A stretch of 58,667 nt of DNA, from the NCBI GenBank assembly GCA_028280225.1, contig JANQMF010000015.1, forward strand, positions 1 to 58,667, read 5' to 3'. Under the pieces are notes generated by a model. It searched no databases. It was not told the DNA's origin and saw only the letters and a program-made list of their open reading frames with translations. This stretch comes from Pseudomonadales bacterium. Lineage in GTDB: Bacteria; Pseudomonadota; Gammaproteobacteria; Pseudomonadales; Azotimanducaceae. The position numbers and the translations under genes are program-made. Every line of letters begins with the position of its first letter. Position 1 is the stretch's first letter. Shown here piece after piece: positions 1-8,163 of the stretch.

Positions 1-1
1 C

Positions 2-316
2 CTAACACCATTCGGGCAGATTTGCCGGAGCGGGGAAGATTGTGGGGCCAGCACCGCCGCTGCAGCCACCGGCCCACTCAGCGGCCGTCAGGTCTACGAT
101 CAATTTTGTTTTGCCTGCCATATGAGTGGCGTAGGTGGAGCACCCACCCTGGGTGATGGTGATGCCTGGACTGCTCGGGTAGCCAAGGGTATGGACACCT
201 TGATGGCAAGCACCCTCAATGGGCTGAATGCCATGCCGGCCAAGGGTACTTGCATGAACTGCTCTGATGACGAATTGACTGACGCGGTTCAGTACATGCT
301 GGATCAGCTTCCCTGA
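2..316 (+). CDS. Cytochrome c5 family protein, 3' part (5' end outside window)
   Basis: The frame is open from the left edge to a TGA at 314-316, so the gene is cut by the window start. The visible part has one haem-binding motif, C-F-A-C-H, at about 107-121, then a class I c-type fold. Near the C-terminus is M-P-A-K-G-T-C-M-N-C-S-D-D-E-L. This extra cysteine pair, followed by a final helix, is typical of cytochrome c5. The family are small periplasmic or membrane-tethered electron carriers of the respiratory chain. The signal peptide is not visible. It is convergent with comM, with only 7 bp between the two stop codons. Confidence 0.85.
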   Translation, partial: LTPFGQICRSGEDCGASTAAAATGPLSGRQVYDQFCFACHMSGVGGAPTLGDGDAWTARVAKGMDTLMASTLNGLNAMPAKGTCMNCSDDELTDAVQYMLDQLP

Positions 317-323
317 CCAGGCG

Positions 324-1862
324 TCAGCGAACCCCGTTTTCCCAATCCAAGGCCCGGTAAGACAGGGCTTCCGCCAGGTGGCTGCGGTGGATCACCCGGC
401 TTTGCTCCAGATCCGCAATAGTCCGGGCTACCCGCCACAGCTTGTGGTAGCTGCGGGCGGATAATTGATATCGTTGGATTGCCCGCAGAATAAACCGCTC
501 GTCAATAGCTGCCTCGGTCATCTGGCCCAGCAGGTCCCGGGCCGACAAATTTGTGTTGAGGATACCCTGGCGTTTGATCTGCTGCTCCCTGGCCTCAATC
601 ACCTCTTGGCGAATGGCCGACCAGGATTTGTCGCCCGCCACCTTTCTGCGGGCCAGCTCACTGAGCACCTGATGGGGAATAGCGGGCACCCGAACCTGCA
701 CGTCAATACGATCCAACAGGGGACCGGAAATCCGGTTCTGGTAGCGCCTGACCTGGTCAGGATTACACCGGCAAGCCTCTTCGCTGCAATTGCGCCCGGC
801 GGGACAGGGATTCATTGCCGCAATTAACTGAAATTGACAAGGAAATACCACCTTGTAGCTGGTCCGGGTGATCACCGCCGAGCCGGTCTCGATAGGTTCG
901 CGCAGCAGATTAAGTGCAGCGGGTTTAAAGTGGGGCAACTCATCCAAAAACAGTACCCCGTGGTGAGCCAGGGCCACTTCGCCGGGGCATGGCGGATTGC
1001 CGCCACCCACCAGGGCGGGTGCACTGGCGGAGTGATGGGGGTCGCGAAAGGGCACCTGGCGATAGTTGGACCGGGGAATACCGGCGGCGGAGTAAATTGA
1101 AGCCACTTCAAGTTGTTGTTGGGCATCCAGGTCCGGTAACAGACTGGTAATATTGCGGGCCAACATGGTTTTGCCGGTTCCCGGTGGTCCAACCATCAAC
1201 AGATGGTGGCCACCAGCCGCTGCAATTTTCAGGGCGCGCTTTGCCTGTTGTTGTCCCACCACCAGAGTATGGGGGGGTGTGCTGGGCGCCGGGGTCCCCT
1301 TGAATGCCCCGGGTGAGGGTACAGCCTGGTTTTGACTCAGGTTGTCTGCCAGGCTGGCCAGGTTGTGCGCCACCCCAACTTCGATCTGTCCTGCCAGGCT
1401 TACCTCGGCTGCGTTGGCTGCGGGAACCACCATCTTCCGTCCCGCCTGGCTGGCAGCCAGGGCAAAGGCCACAGCTCCGGCCACGGGCCGGATTTCGCCG
1501 AATAAGCCTAACTCACCCACAAATTCGTATTCATCGGTCCGGTCCGCAATCTGGCCACTGGCGGTAAGCAGACTGATGGCCATGGCCACGTCCAGACTGC
1601 TGCCGGATTTGGCCAGGTGACTGGGTGCAAGATTAAAGGTGATATTGCCGCTGGGATAATCGAATCCGGTATTCAACAAAGCGCTTTTGACACGGTCCCG
1701 TGCCTCCCTCACCGCACCCTGTGGGAGTCCGACGATGGTCGTGGCGGGTAAACCCCGACCGATATCGCATTCCACGGTGATGGGATGTGCAATCAGGCCC
1801 AGCAAGCTTCGCGAATGCACGCGGGCACCGTGATGTGGGGTTGTGGAGTTTTGTTTGCTCAC
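324..1862 (-). CDS. comM: YifB/ComM family Mg-chelatase-like AAA+ ATPase
   Basis: The 512-residue protein has the whole YifB/ComM architecture. An N-terminal Lon-protease-like fold (about 15-170) includes the conserved G-L-P-A-T-T-I-V-G-L-P stretch. The AAA+ Mg-chelatase core follows, with Walker A G-P-P-G-T-G-K-T at 225-232 and Walker B V-L-F-L-D-E-L near 300. A C-P-A-G-R-N-C-S-E-E-A-C-R-C cysteine cluster and a C-terminal Mg-chelatase helical domain complete it. In naturally transformable bacteria ComM is a branch-migration helicase used when single-stranded DNA is integrated; the gene is also common in species not known to be competent. Length is normal and nothing is missing. Confidence 0.95.
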   Translation of the reverse strand: MSKQNSTTPHHGARVHSRSLLGLIAHPITVECDIGRGLPATTIVGLPQGAVREARDRVKSALLNTGFDYPSGNITFNLAPSHLAKSGSSLDVAMAISLLTASGQIADRTDEYEFVGELGLFGEIRPVAGAVAFALAASQAGRKMVVPAANAAEVSLAGQIEVGVAHNLASLADNLSQNQAVPSPGAFKGTPAPSTPPHTLVVGQQQAKRALKIAAAGGHHLLMVGPPGTGKTMLARNITSLLPDLDAQQQLEVASIYSAAGIPRSNYRQVPFRDPHHSASAPALVGGGNPPCPGEVALAHHGVLFLDELPHFKPAALNLLREPIETGSAVITRTSYKVVFPCQFQLIAAMNPCPAGRNCSEEACRCNPDQVRRYQNRISGPLLDRIDVQVRVPAIPHQVLSELARRKVAGDKSWSAIRQEVIEAREQQIKRQGILNTNLSARDLLGQMTEAAIDERFILRAIQRYQLSARSYHKLWRVARTIADLEQSRVIHRSHLAEALSYRALDWENGVR

Positions 1863-1993
1863 TGGAATTGTTCAACTGAGGCGGCTGTTCACGAGTTAAT
1901 TCCTGTCCGGAAATGGGTGTGCCTGACCTGGAAGTCTCTGTGTCCCGCAGGGTCTGCACAAGATCAGGGCGTACCGCCGCGCCGTGGGACGGG

Positions 1994-2010
1994 TGCTCCA
2001 ATATGGTGCA
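1994..2010. promoter_or_regulatory. NtrC-type binding site 1 (glnK enhancer)
   Basis: The sequence TGCTCC-AATAT-GGTGCA matches the known NtrC dyad TGCACC-N5-GGTGCA at 11 of 12 arm positions. Its centre (2002) lies about 119 bp upstream of the start site predicted from the sigma-54 promoter, a normal enhancer distance. Confidence 0.8.
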
Positions 2011-2015
2011 TGAAT

Positions 2016-2032
2016 CGCCCCACCAGGGTGCG
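2016..2032. promoter_or_regulatory. NtrC-type binding site 2 (glnK enhancer)
   Basis: The sequence CGCCCC-ACCAG-GGTGCG matches the NtrC dyad at 9 of 12 arm positions and keeps the 5-bp spacer. Its centre is 22 bp (about two helical turns) from site 1, the phasing needed for cooperative binding of NtrC dimers. Confidence 0.65.
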
Positions 2033-2093
2033 CGAAGTTCCTGAAGAAAAATCGCGTGTGTTGGTAACTCATTGAAAAAAAAGAAAAAAAGGC

Positions 2094-2110
2094 TTGGCAC
2101 GGTTACTGCA
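2094..2110 (+). promoter_or_regulatory. Sigma-54 (RpoN) promoter of glnK-amtB
   Basis: TTGGCACGGTTACTGCA carries the invariant GG (2096-2097) and GC (2108-2109), separated by exactly 10 bp, in a near-consensus TGGCAC-N5-CTGCA context. The predicted start is near 2121, giving a leader of about 285 nt. With the two upstream NtrC dyads this is the expected nitrogen-starvation control of a PII/ammonium-transporter operon. Confidence 0.88.
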
Positions 2111-2161
2111 ATTCAGACTGTGCAATCGGGCTGTGCATTCAGATTGGTGCAATCAGGTTGC
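2107..2161 (+). repeat. Degenerate 13-14-bp tandem repeat across the glnK start site
   Basis: Four adjacent units begin with TGCAATT, TGCAATC, TGCATTC and TGCAATC at 2107, 2121, 2134 and 2148, followed by related CAG/CGG-rich tails (approximate consensus TGCAATCAGRYTG). The first unit is also the -12 element of the sigma-54 promoter, and the array runs through the predicted transcription start. Confidence 0.7.
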
Positions 2162-2398
2162 TGTCGTATTAGACCGTGGGTCAAACGGCAGGCGTAAGGG
2201 AGCTTTTAGCAAAGCCATAACAAGTAAACCAATTGCACATGGCACTTTGGAAAAAGGGGTTAAACGTGAAATATGTGACTACAAATGAGCGTGTCAACAG
2301 CAGCCTTTAGTGTATCTAAAAGTCTCTGATTATAAGAAAATTTGGGAATGCGCTGTGTACATGATCTTCCACAAACATGTCAACGCATCCTCAATTAG

Positions 2399-2746
<348 letters not shown>

Positions 2747-2771
2747 GCACTAAACACCGGAGAATAAAATC

Positions 2772-4019
2772 GTGGAAGATCTTACACAACTTAGTTATTC
2801 AGTAGACACGCTCTACTTTCTGATCATGGGCGTACTGGTTATGTTCATGGCCCCTGGCTTTGCCATGCTTGAGGCGGGCATGGTCCGCGCAAAAAATACG
2901 TCAGAAATTCTGACAAAAAACGTTGCGCTGTTTGCCATTGCCTCCATCATGTATCTGCTGGTCGGTTACAGCATCATGTATCCCGGCGCGGGAGAAGGTT
3001 CCTGGATGCCGATATTCGGAACACTTATCGGTGCTGAAAACACCACTGCGGATGTGCTTGCGTCCGGGGGTGATACCTACTATTCAGCGCGTTCAGACTT
3101 CTTTTTCCAGGTGGTATTTGTTGCCACAGCCATGTCCATCGTGTCCGGGGCAGTGGCCGAACGGATGAAACTTTGGGCGTTTCTGGCCTTTGCGGTGGTG
3201 ATGACCGGTTTCATTTATCCGGTTCAGGGCTTCTGGAAGTGGGGTGGTGGCGCCTTGGACGCCCTGGGTTTCCTTGATTTTGCCGGATCCGGGGTGGTTC
3301 ACATGTGTGGTGCCGCGGCGGCTTTGGCCGGGGTGATTCTGTTAGGACCACGCATGGGTAAGTACGGTGCCAATGGTGAAATTCATCCCATTCCGGGTGC
3401 CAATATGCCCTTGGCTACCCTGGGTATGTTTATCCTGTGGTTTGGCTGGTTTGGTTTTAACGGTGGCTCGGAACTGAAAATGAGCAACATCGACGAAGCT
3501 AACGCGGTGGCCAATATTTTTGTCAATACCAATACCGCGGCGGCGGGTGGCCTGATTGCAGCCCTGCTGCTGGCGCGCTTTATGTTCGGTAAGGCTGATT
3601 TGACCATGGCGCTCAACGGTGCATTGGCCGGGCTGGTCTCCATTACTGCAGAGCCGCTGACACCATCGGGTATCGAAGCCCTGTTTATTGGTGCTGTGGG
3701 TGGCGTTCTGGTGGTCCTCTCCATTGTCGGCTTGGATAAAATCAAGATTGATGATCCGGTGGGTGCCATTTCCGTTCACGGTACCTGCGGAATATGGGGC
3801 CTGCTTGCGGTAGGCATCACCAACGGGGATGCCACCATCGGGGCTCAGTTGATAGGTATTGCGGCCATCTTCACCTGGACCTTTGTGGTCAGTCTTGGAG
3901 TTTGGTTCCTGATTAAGATGATCATGGGTGTACGTATCTCCGAAGAGGAAGAGTACGAAGGTGCGGATGCCACGGAAACAGGGATCGAAGCGTATCCCGA
4001 ATTTTCCAGATCTGCTTAA
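2772..4019 (+). CDS. amtB: Ammonium transporter
   Basis: The 415-residue Amt/Mep/Rh-family channel has about 11 membrane segments and starts at GTG 2772 after GGAG at 2758-2761. There is no cleavable signal peptide; the protein begins M-E-D-L-T-Q-L and enters the first helix near residue 14. Both pore histidines are visible: one in G-S-G-V-V-H-M-C-G (about 180) and one in A-I-S-V-H-G-T-C-G-I-W-G (about 335). The A-G-M-V-R-A-K-N motif near residue 36 is also family-typical. It moves ammonium through the inner membrane and is gated by GlnK, encoded just upstream. A strong terminator follows. Confidence 0.97.
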   Translation: MEDLTQLSYSVDTLYFLIMGVLVMFMAPGFAMLEAGMVRAKNTSEILTKNVALFAIASIMYLLVGYSIMYPGAGEGSWMPIFGTLIGAENTTADVLASGGDTYYSARSDFFFQVVFVATAMSIVSGAVAERMKLWAFLAFAVVMTGFIYPVQGFWKWGGGALDALGFLDFAGSGVVHMCGAAAALAGVILLGPRMGKYGANGEIHPIPGANMPLATLGMFILWFGWFGFNGGSELKMSNIDEANAVANIFVNTNTAAAGGLIAALLLARFMFGKADLTMALNGALAGLVSITAEPLTPSGIEALFIGAVGGVLVVLSIVGLDKIKIDDPVGAISVHGTCGIWGLLAVGITNGDATIGAQLIGIAAIFTWTFVVSLGVWFLIKMIMGVRISEEEEYEGADATETGIEAYPEFSRSA

Positions 4020-4056
4020 ACGCAACTGTGCAGGCCCTGCAAGGCAGGGCTGCCGC

Positions 4057-4090
4057 AAAAAATCGCCGGCCCGGACCGGCGATTTTTTTT
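4057..4090 (+). terminator. Intrinsic terminator of glnK-amtB
   Basis: Perfect 8-bp stem ATCGCCGG/CCGGCGAT (4062-4069 with 4076-4083) with a 6-nt loop, preceded by an A run and followed by a T run through 4090. It separates amtB from the next gene. Confidence 0.93.
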
Positions 4091-4160
4091 TGCTTGTACT
4101 GGCACAATCTCAATTTTGAACTATAACTACTGGCGAGCAATTTACGTTAGGAGAAGCGTT

Positions 4161-4358
4161 GTGGAACTGATGATGGACAAGGGCCAGCCCAGTGACGAGG
4201 TGTATACCCCGGAAGCGCGCGAGGCCAAACGGGGTGAACTGGCTGACGATGTAGAAGCCTTTCTGCGTAAAGGTGGCAGCGTCGATCAGGTGGCTAAGGG
4301 GGAGCGGGCTGATCCGCCGCGCAAGCCGGAAAATAACTACGGCCGGGGTTCTTTATAG
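4161..4358 (+). CDS. sutA: Short SutA-like RNA-polymerase-associated regulator (putative)
   Basis: This small acidic protein has 65 codons from GTG 4161, chosen because TAGGAG (4148-4153) precedes it by 7 bp. A start upstream at 4116 would add an unlikely N-terminus. The C-terminal half, with E-A-F-L-R-K-G-G, then A-D-P-P-R-K-P-E-N-N-Y-G, resembles from memory the end of Pseudomonas SutA, a small protein that binds RNA polymerase and adjusts transcription in slow growth. SutA also lies beside glnK-amtB in Pseudomonas, so gene order supports the call. The protein is much shorter than Pseudomonas SutA and lacks its long acidic N-terminal tail. The function is inferred from similarity and position only. 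Confidence 0.65.
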   Translation: MELMMDKGQPSDEVYTPEAREAKRGELADDVEAFLRKGGSVDQVAKGERADPPRKPENNYGRGSL

Positions 4359-4417
4359 CGCGCACTTTTTTGCCAAATCAGTAGAATACGCCACCTTGAG
4401 TTTCACCGGGGTCCGAT

Positions 4418-5773
4418 ATGAAGTATCGCAGCACACGTGGGGGTGTGCAGGGCTTGAGTTTTGTCGACAGTCTGCTGATGGGGTTAGCCTCAGACGGCGG
4501 CCTGCTGGTGCCGGAAAGCATCCCGGATGTTCGGGGCAACCTGGCGGCCTGGCGACAACTGGACTTTGTGGATCTTGCCCAGGCGGTAATCAGCGAATTT
4601 GTCGATGACATTCCCCGGCCGGTGTTGGATGAGTTAGTTACCCGGGCTTATGCTCAATTTGACCACCCGGATGTGGTGGGTGAGGTCCATCTGGACAACC
4701 TCACACTGTTGGAGCTGTTTCACGGTCCAACCCTGGCTTTTAAGGACGTTGCCCTGCAACTGCTGGGTCAGTTGTACAACTATGTTTTGCAGCAGCGGGG
4801 TGAGCACCTGAATATCCTTGGGGCCACCAGCGGGGATACCGGCAGCGCGGCCATAGCCGCGGTGCGCGGCCAGGCGAATATAGACATTTATATCCTCTAT
4901 CCGGACAACAAAGTCAGCCCGCTGCAGGAACTGCAGATGACGACGGTTGCAGACTCCAACGTGCACTGTATTGCCGTGGACGGCAGCTTTGATGACTGTC
5001 AGGGTTTGATGAAGACCATTTTTGGCGACCTGGACTTTAAGGCGCAGCACCAGTTGGGTTCAGTAAATTCCGTCAACTGGGCCCGGGTTATGGCGCAGAT
5101 CGTTTACTATGGGTATGCCAGTTTACGCAGCCCGGAGCCGGCAAATTTTGTGGTCCCCACCGGGAACTTCGGCAATGTATTTGCGGCGTATTTGGCCAAA
5201 CAGATGGGTTTCCCGATCAACAAGCTGGCGGTGGCCACTAACGAAAACGATATACTGGCTAGATTTTTTGCCACCGGGGAATATGCCCGGGGTGATGTCC
5301 ACTATACCCTGTCACCGGCCATGGACATACAAATCGCCAGCAACTTCGAGCGATATCTATTCTTTTATTTTGGCCAGGATGCGGACCGGCTTGCGGAATT
5401 TATGCAACACTTCCAACAGGATGGCAAAGCCTGTCTGGACGCTGCACCGGAGGACGGCACTTTTATGGCCACCTCGGTGAACAATGACGAAACCCTGGCA
5501 GCTATTGCCGAGGCACATCGCTGTCATGGTTATACCCTTGACCCCCACACCGCGGTGGCTTATACCGCCGCGCAAAAGTTAGCGGATCAGTTGCAAGGCC
5601 CAACGGTAATTGTTGCCACGGCGCATCCGGCGAAGTTCCCCGAGGCGGTGGCTCAGGCTGTGCCGGGTCTTGTCCCCAGGCACAATACCCTGGATAACCT
5701 GGCCGGAATGCCGCAACGTAAGCTTAAGGTTGCCGCTGAAGTGGCGGCGGTAAAGGGTGTGATCAGCGGCTGA
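4418..5773 (+). CDS. thrC: Threonine synthase
   Basis: This 451-residue fold-type II PLP enzyme converts O-phosphohomoserine to threonine, the last step of threonine biosynthesis. The N-terminal M-K-Y-R-S-T-R-G and S-D-G-G-L-L-V-P-E are typical of the bacterial class. PLP-binding Lys109 lies in H-G-P-T-L-A-F-K-D, and the phosphate-binding S-G-D-T-G-S-A loop follows about 40 residues later. It stands alone here, without thrA or thrB, as in Pseudomonas. Its stop overlaps the 3' end of the convergent HAD gene by 11 bp. Confidence 0.96.
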   Translation: MKYRSTRGGVQGLSFVDSLLMGLASDGGLLVPESIPDVRGNLAAWRQLDFVDLAQAVISEFVDDIPRPVLDELVTRAYAQFDHPDVVGEVHLDNLTLLELFHGPTLAFKDVALQLLGQLYNYVLQQRGEHLNILGATSGDTGSAAIAAVRGQANIDIYILYPDNKVSPLQELQMTTVADSNVHCIAVDGSFDDCQGLMKTIFGDLDFKAQHQLGSVNSVNWARVMAQIVYYGYASLRSPEPANFVVPTGNFGNVFAAYLAKQMGFPINKLAVATNENDILARFFATGEYARGDVHYTLSPAMDIQIASNFERYLFFYFGQDADRLAEFMQHFQQDGKACLDAAPEDGTFMATSVNNDETLAAIAEAHRCHGYTLDPHTAVAYTAAQKLADQLQGPTVIVATAHPAKFPEAVAQAVPGLVPRHNTLDNLAGMPQRKLKVAAEVAAVKGVISG

Positions 5774-6464
5774 GCCGCAAAATCGCCTGGTGCACCTGAT
5801 CTAAGTGATCTACTTCCTGGTCCGGCACCGGATCGTGGGCCAGCCTGTTATGCTGATTCAGGTTTACCCAGACCGAGTGCATGCCCGCGTTGTTGGCGCC
5901 GTGGACGTCGTCAACCAGATTATCTCCCACGTGAGCGGCTTCCGCGGGGGTAACATTCAGCTTGGACAGAGCGGCGCGAAAAATGGCGGCATCCGGTTTT
6001 TTATAACCCACATCAGCCGAACTCAAGGCGCCGGTAAAAAATTCGCCAATGCCGGCAAGCTCAATATCGGCATTACCGTTGGTCAGAGCAAACAGGACAT
6101 AGTGCCGGCTCAGCGCACTGAGCATATCTTTTGCGCCGGGATAAAATTCCACCGTGTTGCGGCCCCGGTAAAACACGGTAAAAGCCTCTGCCGCCAGTTC
6201 ATCAGCCTGCTGTTGGGAATAGCCGGCCAGCAACATTATTTCCCGCAAAACCTGTTGGCGCATGAAACTCAGATCGTGCACTTTGTCAGGAGCCCGGGCG
6301 GCAACCCGGGTGCGTGCCTGAGCCAAGGTGTGTGGTTCGTAATGCCGCATGCTGTTGGGGGCGTGCCGGGTCATCCAGCTTTTCATGTCAGCCTCGGCTT
6401 TGTGGATGATGCGGTCCACATCCCACAAGGTATTGTCCAGATCAAGGGTAATGACTTTGAGCAT
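5763..6464 (-). CDS. yigB: HAD-superfamily hydrolase (YigB-like)
   Basis: The 233-residue HAD protein has all four motifs: D-L-D-N-T-L-W at the N-terminus (nucleophile Asp8), L-T-N-G-N in the middle, the lysine of K-K-P-D-A-A-I-F, and H-V-G-D-N-L-V-D-D. YigB family members dephosphorylate small phosphorylated metabolites; FMN hydrolysis is reported for E. coli YigB. Position immediately downstream of xerC (8 bp) matches the conserved gammaproteobacterial order lptM-lysA-dapF-DUF484-xerC-yigB. The substrate here is not shown by sequence. Confidence 0.88.
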   Translation of the reverse strand: MLKVITLDLDNTLWDVDRIIHKAEADMKSWMTRHAPNSMRHYEPHTLAQARTRVAARAPDKVHDLSFMRQQVLREIMLLAGYSQQQADELAAEAFTVFYRGRNTVEFYPGAKDMLSALSRHYVLFALTNGNADIELAGIGEFFTGALSSADVGYKKPDAAIFRAALSKLNVTPAEAAHVGDNLVDDVHGANNAGMHSVWVNLNQHNRLAHDPVPDQEVDHLDQVHQAILRLSR

Positions 6465-6472
6465 CGTCTTCG

Positions 6473-7375
6473 CTAATCCCCCTTGTCAGGTTTAGCCTGT
6501 GCCCTGGGGTGTGCCTGATCGTATACCTTGGCCAGATGCTGGAAATCCAGGTGGGTGTAAATCTGGGTAGTGGCAATATCACTGTGCCCCAGAAGTTCCT
6601 GGACAGCCCGCAGATCACCTGACGACTCTAACATGTGGGTGGCAAAACTGTGGCGTAACATATGTGGGTGCAGAACATTATCACCCAGTTGTGTCACGGA
6701 TACTTTTTTCAGCAGGCGCTGGATGGATCGTGTGCTCAGGCGGGCATGGCCCCGCCCGGTAAATAATGGATGGTCCGGCTGGACTGAGGGATGTGCGTCC
6801 AGCCACGCCCGCAAGGCGGCCACGCAGTGCCGGCCCATGGGCGCGCGGCGTTCCCTTTTGCCCTTGCCTAACACTTGCACAAATCCGGTGGATAAATCCA
6901 GGTCTGCGATATTCAGCGCGGCCAACTCACTCAAACGCAGCCCGGCACCGTAGAACAACTCCAGAATGGCACGGGCCTTCAGATCGTCCGGCGAACTGGG
7001 CCGGTTGTCGAATAGCTTGGCAGCCCGGTCGGTATCCAGCACCTTGGGCAGGCGCCTTTGGGCCTTTGGCGCGCGATTTATGGCTGCGGGGTTGGTTTTG
7101 ATGACACCCTGTCTGATCAGGTAGGCGAAAAAACTGCGCACGGCGGACAAGGCGCGTTGGATACTTTTGGGTGACAGATTTTGTTGATGTAAATAGCTGG
7201 TGAATCCACTGATGTGGTGCGCCCTGGCCGCGGCCGGATCACCGGGATAGAAGGCCCTGAAGCGGTTGAGCTCCCGTGTGTATGCAGCCAGGGTATGTTG
7301 GGAATAACGTTTTTCAACCGCCAGATATTCGACAAAGGCTTGGCTCTGGTCATCTTGAACGGGTTGTGTGGCCAT
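6473..7375 (-). CDS. xerC: Tyrosine recombinase XerC
   Basis: This 300-residue tyrosine recombinase, with its XerD partner, resolves chromosome dimers at dif. It has an N-terminal SAM-like core-binding domain (about 1-100) and a catalytic domain with the full residue set: Arg147 in G-L-R-L-S-E-L, Lys171, His238 and Arg241 in H-M-L-R-H-S-F-A-T-H, His264 in L-L-G-H-S-D-I, and nucleophile Tyr273 in T-Q-I-Y-T-H-L. Placement between DUF484 and yigB identifies it as XerC rather than XerD or a phage integrase. Confidence 0.96.
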   Translation of the reverse strand: MATQPVQDDQSQAFVEYLAVEKRYSQHTLAAYTRELNRFRAFYPGDPAAARAHHISGFTSYLHQQNLSPKSIQRALSAVRSFFAYLIRQGVIKTNPAAINRAPKAQRRLPKVLDTDRAAKLFDNRPSSPDDLKARAILELFYGAGLRLSELAALNIADLDLSTGFVQVLGKGKRERRAPMGRHCVAALRAWLDAHPSVQPDHPLFTGRGHARLSTRSIQRLLKKVSVTQLGDNVLHPHMLRHSFATHMLESSGDLRAVQELLGHSDIATTQIYTHLDFQHLAKVYDQAHPRAQAKPDKGD

Positions 7376-7396
7376 TGTGTTTAGATGGTGTTTAGG

Positions 7397-8110
7397 TTAC
7401 AACCTGAACCTTGTCAGTAATTTGCCCAGGATGTCACCGATATAGGCCACAAAGAGTGTGTCCATGTCGCCTGAAAAACGTTGTGGATCACGGCTGCCGA
7501 TACCCAATATGCCAGTGATTTCCCCGTCCCCGGTATAGGCCAGGGGCAGCAATACGGCGCTGCTGTTTTCTGCATGGTCTGCGTTGGGAAAGAGCTGAAT
7601 CAGTTCTTCTGCCCGCAAAGTGGTACACAGGGCCGACCTTGGGGTCAGATGTCCGCCAAATGGAAACTCACCTTTGTGAATCTGGATGTGATCCAGAGAA
7701 TTGACATCGCCGATAAGGTGGCAGCAGACAAAGTCCGCCTCAAAGTCAACCAGCACATGGGTGGCTAATACTTCGTTCAGCTCCTGGCGGGAGCCGGCTT
7801 CAAGCAGGGCCAGGGTCAGGGATCGTGTTTTGGCAAAGATCTCATCATTGGCCCGGGCGGTGGTGACCAGGTCGTTCACGCGGCGGCGCATATCCATGTT
7901 GCGCTCGCGCAGAATGCCAACCTGATGTTCAACTAAGGAGACCGCCCGGCCGGAGCTATGGGGCAAATTCAGCTCGCTGAGTAGGCCCGGGTGGCGCACA
8001 AAAAAGTCCTGGTCCCTGCGCAGGAAGTCCACCACCGTCTGCTCATCAACTGCTTCTGCGATTGCTTCTGATGAAGCAGCATGTCCGTGGGGTTTGTTGG
8101 CTTCTTTCAT
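7397..8110 (-). CDS. DUF484 family protein
   Basis: The 237-residue protein has the DUF484 layout. A short N-terminal helix contains V-V-D-F-L-R-R-D-Q-D-F-F-V-R-H-P. A coiled-coil-rich segment follows around V-S-L-V-E-H-Q-V. The C-terminal half is GAF-like, with L-L-P-L-A-Y and I-L-G-I-G-S-R-D-P-Q-R-F. Its role is unknown; the GAF-like half suggests small-molecule or protein binding. It sits between dapF and xerC, as in most gammaproteobacteria, and is probably co-transcribed with them. Confidence 0.88.
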   Translation of the reverse strand: MKEANKPHGHAASSEAIAEAVDEQTVVDFLRRDQDFFVRHPGLLSELNLPHSSGRAVSLVEHQVGILRERNMDMRRRVNDLVTTARANDEIFAKTRSLTLALLEAGSRQELNEVLATHVLVDFEADFVCCHLIGDVNSLDHIQIHKGEFPFGGHLTPRSALCTTLRAEELIQLFPNADHAENSSAVLLPLAYTGDGEITGILGIGSRDPQRFSGDMDTLFVAYIGDILGKLLTRFRL

Positions 8111-8163
8111 CTAAAATACCAGCACCGTAAGTTGTTGATCCTTTGCCGCTTGGTCAACCCGGG

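Noticed and set aside
2094-2288. 64-codon plus-strand frame upstream of glnK
   Set aside because: Begins inside the sigma-54 promoter and overlaps a repeat array; composition is not protein-like.
6473-7375. Tyrosine recombinase as sign of a mobile island
   Set aside because: It is the housekeeping XerC in its conserved neighbourhood.
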